64,000 nucleotides of DNA, from NCBI GenBank assembly GCA_903632075.3, contig CAHIKZ030000253.1:1187001-1251000 (forward strand), given 5' to 3'. A program made the translations under genes and the position numbers. Shown piece by piece: positions 35,542 through 48,900 of the stretch. Each line of letters begins with the position of its first letter. Position 1 is the first letter of the stretch. The notes under the pieces are model-generated. The model did not search any database. It was not told where the DNA came from and worked only from the letters and a program-made list of their open reading frames with translations. The DNA is from Acanthosepion pharaonis (taxonomy: Eukaryota; Mollusca; Cephalopoda; Sepiida; Sepiidae).

Positions 35542-36402
35542 ATGGCTGGTAGGAGAAGGCTGATACTACTGATGATGATTATGAGGAGAAGGATGATGAT
35601 GATGATGACAAGAGTCTGGAGACACAGCGAAGTGATAGTAACAAGGTCGAAGTGGTTGGTTACCTTTGTGATAGATTTGAACCCATCCGAGAGTGAGATA
35701 ATAGGGTTGAGTACAGCCAGGTTGAGAATAGCGCAGACTTATCCCAGGGAAGAAAAGTATCTTAGACTGTTATATTCCTTAGGATTGGAAACAGCTATAA
35801 TGGAAGCCCAGTGGAAAGATATGAAGAAAGGAGAGAAATGAGGGCAGTAGTTCCCATAGTAGGAAAAGCACTAAATGTTTTGCTTCGAATAGTGATTGAA
35901 GATGACGTCAAGGTTATAAGGAGAAAACTGGGGGAGGGACTAGAAAAAAGCTCAAAGAATTCTAACCCAGGTGGTAGTAGAAAATGTATCGACATTGAAT
36001 GTGACATGGTTAGAGATGCCAAAGAACAGTGCCAGTATCAATTGGTTAATAAACAACCTGGGATAGTTGGGACAGGAAGTAGTTAATAGTTCGGAAGCTG
36101 TAGCAGCTGAGTTGAAAGAATTTAGTGGGATAAGGTTAGCTCTGGATTGAAACGGTAACTTCATCGACCAGCCATGGTGTTGGAAGTCTTGGACAGCCGG
36201 AGTTAGGGTCTTGTACGATAACAACCTTATTGACTTCTTCTATATGTCTTGTACCCGCAGAGAATTGGCGGTTATGGCTCTCTACAACTTTCTACCTTTT
36301 GCAGGATCTTAGCAAAGAGTTTATATTTGACTCTCTTCCCTCATTGTTTCAACACCTATTTACACAAGCTCCTTAAGTAGTTTAACAAATTTTTTCACTG
36401 TT
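35542..36402. other. Purine-rich block with unassigned short frames
   Basis: It starts with an imperfect (ATG)/(GAT) run near 35568-35610. Two plus-strand frames (35542-35841 and 35811-36086) overlap, and a minus-strand frame covers 35952-36224. None matches a family I know. Confidence 0.35.
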
Positions 36403-36705
36403 TTATCTTCAGTATGAAATATTTCCAAACCTTTTTTTCCTTATTATGTGTCCCAGAAGTTTTAACTCCGTCTTTCTGATTGAAAGTATAATTGTCTTTG
36501 CATTGTTCTTAAAATGTCTTCGTTGCTTATATACTCTGTCCATTGTTATACTCACCATCTTTTTATAGAACCACATCTCTGTTATGTCGAGTCTCCACTT
36601 CATCTATGAAGAAATTGTCCAGGATTTATTGACATATACGAGAATTTACATTACATAGCAATTCAATCATTCTAACGAAATCTTTCTGATTCTTATTACT
36701 TTTGG

Positions 36706-36826
36706 GGCTTATGCTCATATCATATTGAAACACCGTTTCTCGTACGACCACTGAAGTTAAGCAATGTCAAGTCTACTCAATACCTCGATGAGGGACCGCT
36801 TCGGGATACCAGGTACTGTAAGCTTG
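36706..36826 (+). repeat. 5S rRNA-derived sequence (pseudogene or SINE head)
   Basis: About 121 bases align end to end with animal 5S rRNA: CATATCATATTGAAACACCG, TCTCGTACGACCACTGAAG and TTAAGCAATGTCAAG, then CGATGAGGGACCGCTTCGGG and ATACCAGGTACTGTAAGCTT. The internal A box (GAAGTTAAGCA) is intact; the C-box region has changes. With many substitutions and a SINE directly after it, this is not a functional 5S gene. Confidence 0.8.
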
Positions 36827-36990
36827 GATGTGCGGATGGTGTAATGAATAACGGCTCGGAATTGGAAATCGGAGATCTGATTTCCAATTCTAGTCAGGTT
36901 TGTTATATTCACTTACATGTAAATACTCTTGGGAAAAGTATAAATCCATCTTTCTCTCTCCAGTTATGGATTAATTAGTAGAACTTGTAT
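36827..36990 (+). repeat. tRNA-type SINE body joined to the 5S sequence
   Basis: Weak A-box-like TGGTGTAATGAATAACGG and B-box-like CCAATTCTAGTC are visible. The 3' part GTTTGTTATATTCACTTACA, then TAAATACTCTTGGGAAAAGT and a TC-rich end, matches the SINE at 53175-53340, so both are one family. Confidence 0.6.
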
Positions 36991-37789
36991 CAGTATGTCA
37001 TTATTATATCCAAAAAATATTCTTACAATCTAAAACTATATCCTGGCTTTAAATAACTTTCAAAAGGTTGATAAAAACAAAACAAATCAATCTTTTTATT
37101 TTAGCAGGCATCTTCAAATTCGATGTTAAATTTTTCCCCATCTGATAATACACTTCTGTATTTGTTTGATTTTGAAATCTGCAATTTATAGCTCGCATAT
37201 TTGTTTTTTTCTCGCGATGGCAGCCATATATTCTGTTTTCTTAATGGTTAGTCCTTTCTTCTGGCTTTCTTTTATAACAGTGTCTAGGAGATCCTATAGT
37301 TTTCTTTCTGCATCTGTCATCAACATATCTGCGTATCTGATGTGGTTAAGATGATGCCCATCTATAATGACTGCTAGCCGAACCCCCAGCTCTCTTAAAA
37401 TAGCCTCGCCAAGAAGGTTAAATAAACACAGTGAGAAAACACATCTTTCTTCTATACACATTTCTATTTTTGTATAATTATTCAATTTATTTTCTATCCG
37501 TATACAGGAGGTTGATTCCCAGTTTTAAGATCTGTATTGTTCTAATATCTTTCCTAAATTTTCCTAGCGGTTCAAACAGAACTTTGGGTCGTGCCTTATC
37601 AAATGCTTTATGCAGCATACAGTCAACGACAAAATTATTCGTGAACCAATCAGTTTTGAATATTTTTTATCCATTTCTCAGAATATAATTCCCGTATGGT
37701 ATCAGTTTTTTTTTATATCTTAATAAGCACAAAAGGGGAATATAAAACTCAATTTTCAGAACAATAATTCAAATAGAATAAATTTGACA

Positions 37790-38690
37790 GGTGAAGTATG
37801 CAAAATAGAAAAAAAAATCGTGCGGTATGAAAAATAGAAAAAATTGAACACTTTTCACAATATCAACAATCAATAGCATGGTATCATATCTTTATAACTT
37901 GCTGCAATCGCTTTCTAAAGTTTTTGATGAGATGTAAACAAGTATTTTCTGGGATTTTCTTCCATTCTTCAATAGTTACACGTTCTAATTGATGATGGTT
38001 TTTGGTTATCGACGATTTATTGAACTTTCAATTCTTGCCATAGATTTTCAATAGGATTCAAGTCAGGATCATTGAAGGCCATGGCGTAATTGTAATCTTT
38101 TTTTCTGAAGCCACGCAGTCACTGATTTAGACACATGTTTGAGATCATTATCTTGCTGGACCTATATGAAGATTTTGTACTGATAGTTCTAGATTTTCAT
38201 TCAGGATTTTGATATAGTCTGCAGATTTCATTATTCCTCTTATTTCAATAAACTATCCAGTTTTCCTTGAGCTAAAACAACAGCAAAACACCATCGAGTT
38301 GCCTCCTTGTTTTAATGTTGCCACTGTTACTTGTTCACTTATGGAAGGAAGACTCACCTTTTTTTTCGCCAAATCTTCTGTACATCATTACGTTCACAAA
38401 GCTCAACTTTTATTTTATCAATCCATAGTAATTGTTCCTAAAATCAATTTCCTTTGTCCGAGAACATTTTGGCAAAATGTGACATAGTTTCTGAAGAGGG
38501 GTTTGTCGTGATTGGTTTCCATGCAACTCATTTCTATTTACACAACTCTTGGCTTTATATTAACCTCGCAATACAGTTTTCGGTGACAATTTAGTTTATC
38601 TTCCATGTGCGGGCAAATTCTCTGTTGTGCCAAACTGTTTCTTTTACTAGTATAGTTCTGGTACGAAATTTATTTAATAGAATCACAATC
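37790..38690 (-). pseudogene. Tc1-like transposase relic
   Basis: On the minus strand LWIDKIKVELCERNDVQKIW near 38440-38380, VQQDNDLKHVSKSVTAWLQK near 38165-38105 (second catalytic aspartate in QDN) and NDPDLNPIENLWQELKVQ near 38080-38025 (the DE pair region with the glutamate of PIEN) are unmistakable. Stops occur between blocks. Terminal repeats were not identified. Confidence 0.75.
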
Positions 38691-38899
38691 ATATTACTGC
38701 CCGAAGCTGTAGGTCAACTTCAGATTAGTGAAACCCTTCACATGAAATCAAAAAAACCCAAAGCTAAAAAAAATCCTTCAGTTTGAAAATTGTGTTAAAA
38801 GGATTTTAACAAGTGATAGATAAAATTAACCTACCCACACAGATAGATAGATACTCTATCACAAATAGTGACTCTCTTCCGCCATAAATATAGCAAATT

Positions 38900-38950
38900 C
38901 AAATAAATATATATATGTGTGTGTGTGTGTTTGTGTGTATGCGTGCGTGT
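38900..38950 (+). repeat. Short (AT)(GT) microsatellite
   Basis: ATATATATATGTGTGTGTGT followed by imperfect GT and GCGT. Confidence 0.85.
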
Positions 38951-39309
38951 AAGTGTCTCGGCATGTATGAGAATTGAACAATGAGAAAGGTGGCCATTTC
39001 AGTTTTGGTTATTGAAGATTTTTGAAGTACAGCACATCTGAAATAGTTGTACATAATGAATTAAAACTGTAAGCAATAGTTTGGTTTATATTATACTTAC
39101 TTAGGGCTGATGTCTGGTCATCTGTGGCTTGATGTATTTCCCAAAGAGTATCTCGTCATTTCATTAAGATGGTTATATTGACGGATAGACTCGTGCCATA
39201 TTAGGTGGTATGAAGGATTTTAAAACTAGACGTGTATCGAACTTTGGCATTGTCAGGCGGCAAATACCTGATTACACTACCTCTTCTGATTACAAGACTT
39301 TTCAAAAGA

Positions 39310-39700
39310 AATTTGTAATGGATATTTAGTTGAAACAAGTCTGGCATAAGGTTATATTTTCTTCAGTATGAATTTTCTCATTCCATGCCCATACATACCA
39401 TTTTGAAGAGATTAGGTGATAAAACTTTTTAATGGCTGTCAAATGATTTGAAACTGGACCACACGTTTCAAGTGCGAATACACGTACATTTCTTCCGATT
39501 TATATACAAAGGTAACGCCTACTATTTCCAAAATTGATACAAGTAAAATAAAGGTACGTAAGGCATAAGGCAAGACAGAGCACTTAATAAGGAAAATAGA
39601 ATTCAATCGCATTGTCAAGTTGAGCATTGCACTATAACAATGAAAATAGGTCAGATTCCATGAGTACCCAGTGAGGACCGAACGCACTAGTGTATCACCA
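39310..39700 (-). repeat. Possible reverse SINE
   Basis: On the minus strand GTGCGTTCGGTCCTCACTGG (about 39667-39688) resembles a B box with stem. AAGTCTGGCATAAGGTTATA near 39338 resembles the GGCACAAGGCC motif seen elsewhere. Confidence 0.35.
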
Positions 39701-39944
39701 ATATTCTTTCTTGTATTTCAAAAAATAATTCGAAGTTCATACTTTTATTTAGATTCAAATGCCGACTCCTGCCGGTGAAATATAGAGATATGAAATGGTT
39801 TTATATACAAAGACTATTTTTCTAAAGAGGTTGTGCTGAAAAATGATATGAGAATTAAAATAATTTAAGTAATTACTTTTCGATTTCCTAATCCATTCTC
39901 TTCTGCTACGTTTCTAAATTTTCTTATTTCGTTTCTTTTCTAAT

Positions 39945-42900
39945 TTTTTTTTTTTCCATTATTTTCTTTTTCTTCTTTCCAGTATTCTTTATTTCTTTGT
40001 TGATCCATCATTTTTTTTTTTCCATTATTCTTCTCTTTGTCTTCTTCTTTACTTTTTCCTTTGTTTGTTAGGATCCATCATTTTTCTTTCTTTCCATTAT
40101 TCTTCTCTTGTCTTCTTCTTTTTCCAACCAATACTTTCTTTTTATTTCCTTTGTTAGAATCCATCATTTTCTTTCTTTCCATTATTCTTCTCTTGTCTTC
40201 TTCTTTCCAACCAATACTTTCTTTTATTTCCTTTGTTAGGATCCATCATTTTCTTTCTTTCCATTATTCTTTCTTGTCTTCTTCTTTCCAACCAATACTT
40301 TTTCTTTATTTCCTTTGTTAGGATCCATCATTTTCTTTCTTTCCATTATTCTTCTCTTGTCTTCTTCTTTCCAACCAATACTTTCTTCTTTATTTCCTTT
40401 GTTAGGATCCATCATTTTTTTTTCTTTCCATTATTTTTCTCTTGTCTTCTTCTTTCCAACCAATACTTTCTTCTTTTTATTTCCTTTGTTAGGATCCATC
40501 ATTTTCTTTCTTTCCATTATTTTTCTCTCTTTGTCTTCTTCTTTCCAACCAATACTTTCTTCTTTATTTTCTTTGTTAGGATCCATCATTTTCTTTCTTT
40601 CCATTATTCTTCTCTTGTCTTCTTCTTTCCAACCAATATTTTCTTTCTTTATTTCCTTTGTTAGGATCCATCATTTTCTTTCTTTCCATTATTCTTTGTC
40701 TTCTTCTTTTCCAACTAATACTTTCTTTCTTTATTTCCTTTGTTAGATCCATCATTTTCTTTCTTTCCATTATTCTTCTCTTTCTTCTTCTTTTTCCAAC
40801 CAATACTTTCTTCTTTATTTCCTTTGTTAGGATCCATCATTTTTCTTTCTTTCCATTATTCTTCTCTTGTCTTCTTCTTTCCAACCAATACTTTCTTCTT
40901 TATTTCCTTTGTTAGGATCCATCATTTTCTTTCTTTCCATTCCATTATTCTTCTCTTGTCTTCTTCTTTCCAACCAATACTTTCTTTCTTTATTTCCTTT
41001 GTTAGGATCCATCATTTTCTTTCTTTCCATTATTCTTCTCTTGTCTTCTTCTTTCCAACCAATACTTTTTCTTTATTTCCTTTGTTAGGATCAATCATTT
41101 TTCTTTCTTTCCATTATTCTTTCTTTGTCTTCTTCTTTCCAACCAATACTTTCTTTTTTATTTCCTTTGTTAGGATCCATCATTTTCTTTCTTTCCATTA
41201 TTCTTCTCTTGTCTTCTTCTTTCCAACCAATACTTTCTTTCTTTTATTTCCTTTGTTAGGATCCATCATTTTCTTTTCTTTCCATTATTTTTCTCTTTGT
41301 CTTCTTCTTTCCAACCAATACTTTCTTTCTTTATTTCCTTTGTTAGGATCCATCATTTTTCTTTCTTTCCATTATTCTTCTCTTGTCTTCTTCTTTCCAA
41401 CCAATACTTTCTTTCTTTTATTTCCTTTGTTAGATCCATCATTTTCTTTTCTTTCCATTATTTTTCTCTTGTCTTCTTCTTTCCAACCAATACTTTCTTC
41501 TTTTATTTCCTTTGTTAGATCCATCATTTTCTTTTCTTTCCATTATTTTTCTCTTGTCTTCTTTTTCCAACCAATACTTTCTTCTTTTATTTCCTTTGTT
41601 AGATCCATCATTTTTCTTTCCATTATTCTTCTCTTGTCTTCTTTCTTTCCAACCAATACTTTCTTTCTTTATTTCCTTTGTTAGATCCATCATTTTCTTT
41701 TCTTTCCATTATTCTTTCTTTGTCTTCTTCTTTCCAACCAATACTTTCTTTCTTTATTTCCTTTGTTAGGATCCATCATTTTTTTCTTTCCATTATTCTT
41801 CTCTTGTCTTCTTCTTTCCAACCAATACTTTTTTTTTTTATTTCCTTTGTTAGGATCCATCATTTCTTTTCTTTCCATTATTCTTCTCTTGTCTTCTTCT
41901 TTCCAACCAATACTTTCTTCTTTTATTTCCTTTGTTAGGATCCATCATTTTCTTTCTTTCCATTATTCTTCTCTTGTCTTCTTCTTTTCCAACCAATACT
42001 TTTTCTTTTATTTCCTTTGTTAGGATCCATCATTTTCTTTCTTTCCATTATTCTTCTCTTGTCTTCTTCTTTCCAACCAATACTTTCTTCTTTATTTCCT
42101 TTGTTAGGATCATTTTCTTTCTTTCCATTATTCTTTCTTTTCTTCTTTTCCAACCAATACTTTCTTCTTTTATTTCTTTGTTAGGATCCATAATTTTCTT
42201 TTTTTCCATTATTCTTCTGTTTCTTCTTTTTATTTCCTTTATTTCCTTTTGTTAGATCCATCATTTTCTTTTTCTTTCCATTATTCTTCTCTTGTCTTCT
42301 TCTTTTTCCAACCAATACTTTTCTTTTTTTATTTCATTTGTTAGGATCCATCATTTTCTTTCTTTCCATTATTCTTCTCTTGTCTTCTTCTTTCCAACCA
42401 ATACTTTCTTTCTTTATTTCCTTTGTTAGGATCCATCATTTTTTTCTTTCCATTATTCTTCTCTTGTCTTCTTCTTTCCAACCAATACTTTTTTCTTTAT
42501 TTCCTTTGTTGGGATCCATCATTTTCTTTCTTTCTTTTTTCCATTATTCTTTCTCTTGTCTTCTTCTTTCCAACCAATACTTTCTTCTTTTATTTCCTTT
42601 GTTAGATCCATCATTTTCTTTCTTTCCATTATTCTTCTCTTGTCTTCTTCTTTCCAACCAATACTTTTTTTCTTTATTTCCTTTGTTAGGATCCATCATT
42701 TTCTTTCTTTCCATTATTCTTCTCTTGTCTTCTTCTTTCCAACCAATATTTTTTTTTTTTATTTCCTTTGTTAGGATCCATCATTTTCTTTCTTTCCATT
42801 ATTCTTCTCTTGTCTTCTTCTTTTCCAACCAATACTTTCTTTCTTTTATTTCCTTTGTTAGATCCATCATTTTCTTTTCTTTCCATTATTCTTTCTTGTC

Positions 42901-45900
42901 TTCTTTTTTTCCAACCAATACTTTCCTTTCTTTATTTTCTTTGTTAGATCCATCATTTTCTTTCTTTCCATTATTCTTCTCTTGTCTTCTTTTTTCCAAC
43001 CAATACTTTCTTTTTTTATTTCCTTTGTTAGGATCCATCATTTTCTTTCTTTCCATTATTCTTCTCTTGTCTTCTTCTTTTCCAACCAATACTTTTCTTT
43101 TTATTTCCTTTGTTAGGATCCATCATTTTCTTTCTTTCCATTATTCTTCTCTTTGTCTTCTTCTTTCCAACCAATACTTTTTCTTTATTTCCTTTGTTAG
43201 ATCCATCATTTTCTTTCTTTCCATTATTCTTCTCTTGTCTTCTTCTTTCCAACCAATACTTTCTTCTTTATTTCCTTTGTTAGGATCCATCATTTTCTTT
43301 CTTTCCATTATTCTTTCTTTTGTCTTCTTTTCTTTCTTCTTTTTTTGTTAGGATCCATCATTTTCTTTCTTTCCATTATTCTTTCTCTTTTCTTTTCTTT
43401 TTCCAACCAATACTTTTTTTTTTTCTTTGTTAGATCCATCATTTTCTTTCTTTCCATTATTCTTTCTTTTGTCTTCTTCTTTCCAACCAATACTTTTCTT
43501 TCTTTATTTCCTTTGTTAGGATCCATCATTTTCTTTCTTTCCATTATTCTTCTCTTGTCTTCTTCTTTCCAACCAATACTTTCCTTTTTATTTCCTTTGT
43601 TAGGATCCATCATTTTCTTTCTTTCCATTATTCTTCTCTTGTCTTCTTCTTTCCAACCAATACTTTCTTCTTTATTTCCTTTGTTAGGATCCATCATTTT
43701 CTTTCTTTCCATTATTCTTCTCTTTGTCTTCTTCTTTTTCCAACCAATACTTTCTTCTTTATTTCCTTTGTTAGGATCCATCATTTTCTTTCTTTCCATT
43801 ATTCTTCTCTTGTCTTCTTCTTTTTCCAACCAATACTTTTTTTTTTATTTCCTTTGTTAGGATCCATCATTTTCTTTCTTTCCATTATTCTTCTCTTGTC
43901 TTCTTCTTTCCAACCAATACTTTTCTTCTTTTTATTTCCTTTGTTAGGATCCATCATTTTTTTCTTTCCATTATTCATCTCTTTGTCTTCTTCTTTTCCA
44001 ACCAATACTTTCTTTTTTTTATTTCCTTTGTTAGGATCCATCATTTTCTTTCTTTCCATTATTCTTCTCTTTGTCTTCTTCTTTCCAACTTTTCCTTTTT
44101 TATTTTTTGTTAGGATCCACATTTTCTTTCTTTCCATTATTTTTCTCTTTGTATTCTTCTTTTTCCAAACAATACTTTCTTTCTTTTATTTCCTTTGTTA
44201 GGATCCATCATTTTCTTTTTCTTTCCATTATTCTTCTCTTGTCTTCTTCTTTCCAACCAATACTTTCTTCTTTATTTCCTTTGTTAGATCCATCATTTTC
44301 TTTCTTTCCATTATTTTTTCTTGTCTTCTTCTTTCCAACCAATACTTTCTTCTTTTATTTCCTTTGTTAGGATCCATCATTTTCTTTTCTTTCCATTATT
44401 CTTCTCTTTGTCTTCTTCTTTCCAACCAATACTTTCTTCTTTATTTCCTTTGTTAGATCCATCATTTTCTTTCTTTCCATTATTCTTTCCAACCAATACT
44501 TTCTTCTTTTATTTCTTTGTTAGGATCCAATTTTCTTTTCTTTCCATTATTCTTTCTTTCTCTTTCTTTCCAACCAATACTTTCTTTCTTTTATTTCCTT
44601 TGTTAGGATCCATCATTTTCTTTCTTTCCATTATTCTTCTCTTTGTCTTCTTTTTCCAACCAATACTTTCTTTTTTTATTTCCTTTGTTAGGATCCATCA
44701 TTTTCTTTCTTTCCATTATTCTTCTTGTCTTCTTCTTTCCAACCAATACTTTCTTCTTTATTTCCTTTGTTAGGATCCATCATTTTCTTTCTTTCCATTA
44801 TTCTTCTCTTTGTCTTCTTCTTTCCAACCAATACTTTCTTTTTTATTTCCTTTGTTAGGATCCATCATTTTCTTTCTTTCCATTATTCTTCTTTGTCTTC
44901 TTCTTTTTCCAACCAATACTTTCTTCTTTATTTCCTTTGTTGGGATCCATCATTTTCTTTCTTTCCATTATTCTTCTATTGTCTTATTTCTTTCCAACCA
45001 ATACTTTCTTTCTTTATTTCCTTTGTTAGATCCATCATTTTCTTTCTTTCCATTATTCTTCTCTTTGTCTTCTTCTTTCAACCAATACTTTTCTTCTTTA
45101 TTTCCTTTGTTAGGATCCATCATTTTCTTTCTTTTACGTTATTTTTCTCTTGTCTTCTTCTTTTCAAACCAATACTTTCTTTCTTTATTTCCTTTGTTGG
45201 GATCCATCATTTTCTTTCTTTCCATTATTCTTCTCTTTGTCTTCTTCTTTCCAACCAATACTTTCAATTTTCTTTTATTTCCTTTGTTAGGATCCATCAT
45301 TTTCTTTCTTTCCATTATTCTTCTCTTTGTCTTTGTTCTTTCCAACCAATACTTTCTTCTTTATTTCCTTTGTTAGGATCCATCATTTTCTTTCTTTCCA
45401 TTATTCTTCTCTTGTCTTCTTCTTTTCCAACCAATACTTTCTTTCTTTATTTCCTTTGATAGGATCCATCATTTTCTTTCTTTCCATTATTCTTCTCTTT
45501 GTCTTCTTCTTTCCAACCAATACTTTCTTTTTATTTCCTTTGTTAGGATCCATCATTTTCTTTCTTTCCATTATTCTTTCTTGTCTTCTTCTTTCCAACC
45601 AATACTTTCTTCTTTATTTCCTTTGTTAGGATCCATCATTTTCTTTCTTTCCATTATTCTTCTTCCATTTGTCTTCTTCTTTCCAACCAATACATTTGCT
45701 TTTTTATTGCCTTTTGTTAGGATCCATCATTTTTTTTCTTTCCATTATTTTTCTCTTGTCTTCTTCTTTCCAACCAATACATTCTTTTTTATTTCCTTTG
45801 TTAGGATCCATCATTTTCTTTCTTTCCATTATTCTTCTCTTTGTCTTCTTCTTTCCAACCAATACTTTCTTTTCTTTATTTCCTTTGTTAGGATCCATCA

Positions 45901-48900
45901 TTTTCTTTCTTTCCATTATTCTTCTCTTTTGTCTTCTTCTTTCCAACCAATACTTTTCTTCTTTATTTCCTTTGTTAGGATCCATCATTTTCTTTTCTTT
46001 TCCGTTATTCTTCTCTTGTCTTCTTCTTTCCAACCAATACTTTCTTCTTTATTTCCTTCATTCGGTTCCATTTTTCTTTTTTTTTCTTTCCATTATTCTT
46101 CTCTTGTCTTCTTCTTTCCAACCAATTCTTTTTCTTTATTTCCTTTGTTAGGATCCATCATTTTTTTCTTTCCATTATTCTTCTCTTTGTCTTCTTCTTT
46201 CCAACCAATACTTTCTTCTTTTATTTCCTTTGTTAGGATCCATCATTTTCTTTCTTTCCATTATTTTTCTCTTGTCTTCTTCTTTCCAACCAATATTTTC
46301 TTCTTTATTTCCTTTGTTAGGATCCATCATTTTCTTTTCTTTCCATTATTCTTCTCTTGTCTTCTTCTTTCCAACCAATACTTTCTTCTTTATTTCCTTT
46401 GTTAGGATCCATCATTTTCTTTCTTTCCATTATTCTTCTCTTGTCTTCTTCTTTTCCAACCAATACTTTCTTCTTTTATTTCCTTTGTTAGGATCCATCA
46501 TTTTCTTTTCTTTCCATTATTCTTCTTTGTCTTCTTCTTTCCAACCAATACTTTCTTTTTTTTTTCCTTTGTTAGGATCCATCATTTTCTTTCTTTCCAT
46601 TATTCTTCTCTTGTCTTCTTCTTTCCAACCAATACTTTCTTCTTTATTTCCTTTGTTAGGATCCATCATTTTCTTTTCTTTCCATTATTCTTCTCTTTGT
46701 CTTCTTTTTTTCCAACCAATACATTGCTTTTTTATTGCCTTTTGTTAGGATCCATCATTTTCTTTCTTTTCCATTATTCTTCTCTTGTCTTCTTTCTTTC
46801 CAACCAATACTTTTTCTTTTTATTTCCTTTGTTAGGATCCATCATTTTCTTTCTTTCCATTATTCTTCTCTTGTCTTCTTCTTTCCAACCAATACTTTCT
46901 TCTTTATTTCCTTTGTTAGATCCATCATTTTCTTTTCTTTCCGTTATTCTTCTCTTTGTCTTCTTCTTTCCAACCAATACTTTCTTCTTTATTTCCTTCA
47001 TTCGGTTCCATCAATTTTTTTTTTCCATTATTCTTCTTCTTTGTCTTCTTCTTTCCAACCAATTCTTTCTTCTTTATTTTTGTTAGGATCCATCATTTTT
47101 TCTTACTTTTCCATTATTCTTCTCTTGTCTTCTTCTTTCCAACCAATACTTTCTTTTTTTATTTCTTTTTGTTAGGATCCATCATTTTTTTCTTTCCATT
47201 ATTCTTCTCTTTGTCTTCTTCTTTCCAACCAATACTTTCTTCTTTATTTCCTTTGTTAGGATCCATCATTTTCTTTTCTTTCCATTATTCTTCTCTTGTC
47301 TTCTTCTTTTTCCAACCAATACTTTCTTCTTTATTTCCTTTGTTAGGATCCATCATTTTCTTTCTTTCCATTATTCTTCTCTTGTCTTCTTCTTTCCAAC
47401 CAATACTTTCTTCTTTATTTCCTTTGTTAGGTTCCATCATTTTCTTTCTTTCCGTTATTCTTCTCTTGTCTTCTTCTTTCCAACCAATACTTTCTTCTTT
47501 ATTTCCTTCATTCGGTTCCATCAATTTTTTTCTTTCCATTATTCTTCTCTTGTCTTCTTCTTTCCAACCAATTCTTTCTTCTTTATTTCCTTTGTTAGGA
47601 TCCATCATTTTCTTACTTTCCATTATTCTTCTCTTGTCTTCTTCTTTCCAACCAATACTTTCTTCTTTATTTCCTTTGTTAGGATCCATCATTTTCTTTC
47701 TTTCCATTATTCTTCTCTTGTCTTCTTCTTTCCAACCAATACTTTCTTCTTTATTTCCTTTGTTAGGATCCATCATTTTCTTTCTTTCCATTATTCTTCT
47801 CTTGTCTTCTTCTTTCCAACCAATACTTTCTTCTTTATTTCCTTTGTTAGATCCATCATTTTCTTTCTTTCCATTATTCTTCTGTTGTCTTCTTCTTTCC
47901 AACCAATACTTTCTTTTCTTTATTTCCTTTGTTAGGATCCATCATTTTCTTTCTTTCCATTATTCTTCTCTTTTGTCTTCTTCTTTCCAACCAATACTTT
48001 CTTCTTTATTTCCTTTGTTAGGATCCATCATTTTCTTTCTTTCCATTATTCTTCTCTTGTCTTCTTCTTTCCAACCAATACTTTTCTTTCTTTATTTCCT
48101 TTGTTAGGATCCATCATTTTCTTACTTTCCATTATTCTTCTCTTTTGTCTTCTTCTTTCCAACCAATACTTTTTCTTCTTTATTTCCTTTGTTAGAGCCA
48201 TCATTTTCTTTCTTTCCATTATTCTTCTCTTGTCTTCTTCTTTCCAACCAATACTTTCCTTTTTATTTCCTTTGTTAGGATCCATCATTTTCTTTCTTTC
48301 CATTATTCTTCTCTTGTCTTCTTCTTTCCAACCAATACTTTCCTTTTTATTTCCTTTGTTAGGATCCATCATTTTCTTTCTTTCCATTATTCATCTCTTG
48401 TATTCTTCTTTCCAACCAATACTTTCTTCTTTATTTCCTTTGTTAGGATCCATCATTTTCTTTCTCTTCGTTATTCTTCTATTGTCTTCTTCTTTCCAAC
48501 CAATACTTTTTCTTTATTTCCTTTGTTAGGATCCATCATTTTCTTTCTTTCCATTATTCTTCTCTTGTCTTCTTCTTTCCAACCAATACTTTCTTCTTTA
48601 TTTCCTTTGTTAGGATCCATCATTTTCTTTCTTTCCATTATTCTTCTCTTGTCTTCTTCTTTCCAACCAATACTTTCTTCTTTATTTCCTTTGTTAGGAT
48701 CCATCATTTTCTTTCTTTCCATTATTCTTCTCTTGTCTTCTTCTTTTCCAACCAATACTTTCTTCTTTATTTCCTTTGTTAGGATCCATCATTTTCTTTT
48801 CTTTCCATTATTCTTCTCTTGTCTTCTTCTTTTTCCAACCAATACTTTCTTCTTTATTTCCTTTGTTAGGATCCATCATTTTCTTTCTTTCCATTATTCT

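Larger units (their letters stand above)
36409..37690 (-). pseudogene. RTE-like LINE fragment, interrupted by a SINE
   Basis: On the minus strand, 37690-37300 reads KAFDKARPKVLFEPLGKFRK, then CVFSLCLFNLLGEAILRELG and HLNHIRYADMLMTDAERKL, the catalytic region with one aspartate of YADD lost. 37290-37150 gives the KKTEYMA...NCRFQNQTN block. The C-terminal part, 36603-36409, reads LDITEMWFYKKMVSITMDRV then ELKLLGHIIRKKRFGN, the typical end of RTE/jockey ORF2. Between them lies a 5S/tRNA SINE at 36706-36990. Same family as the fragment at 31440-31910. Confidence 0.7.

Noticed and set aside
36706..36826. Functional 5S rRNA gene
   Set aside because: Many substitutions including the C-box region, single copy, joined to a SINE and lying within a LINE.
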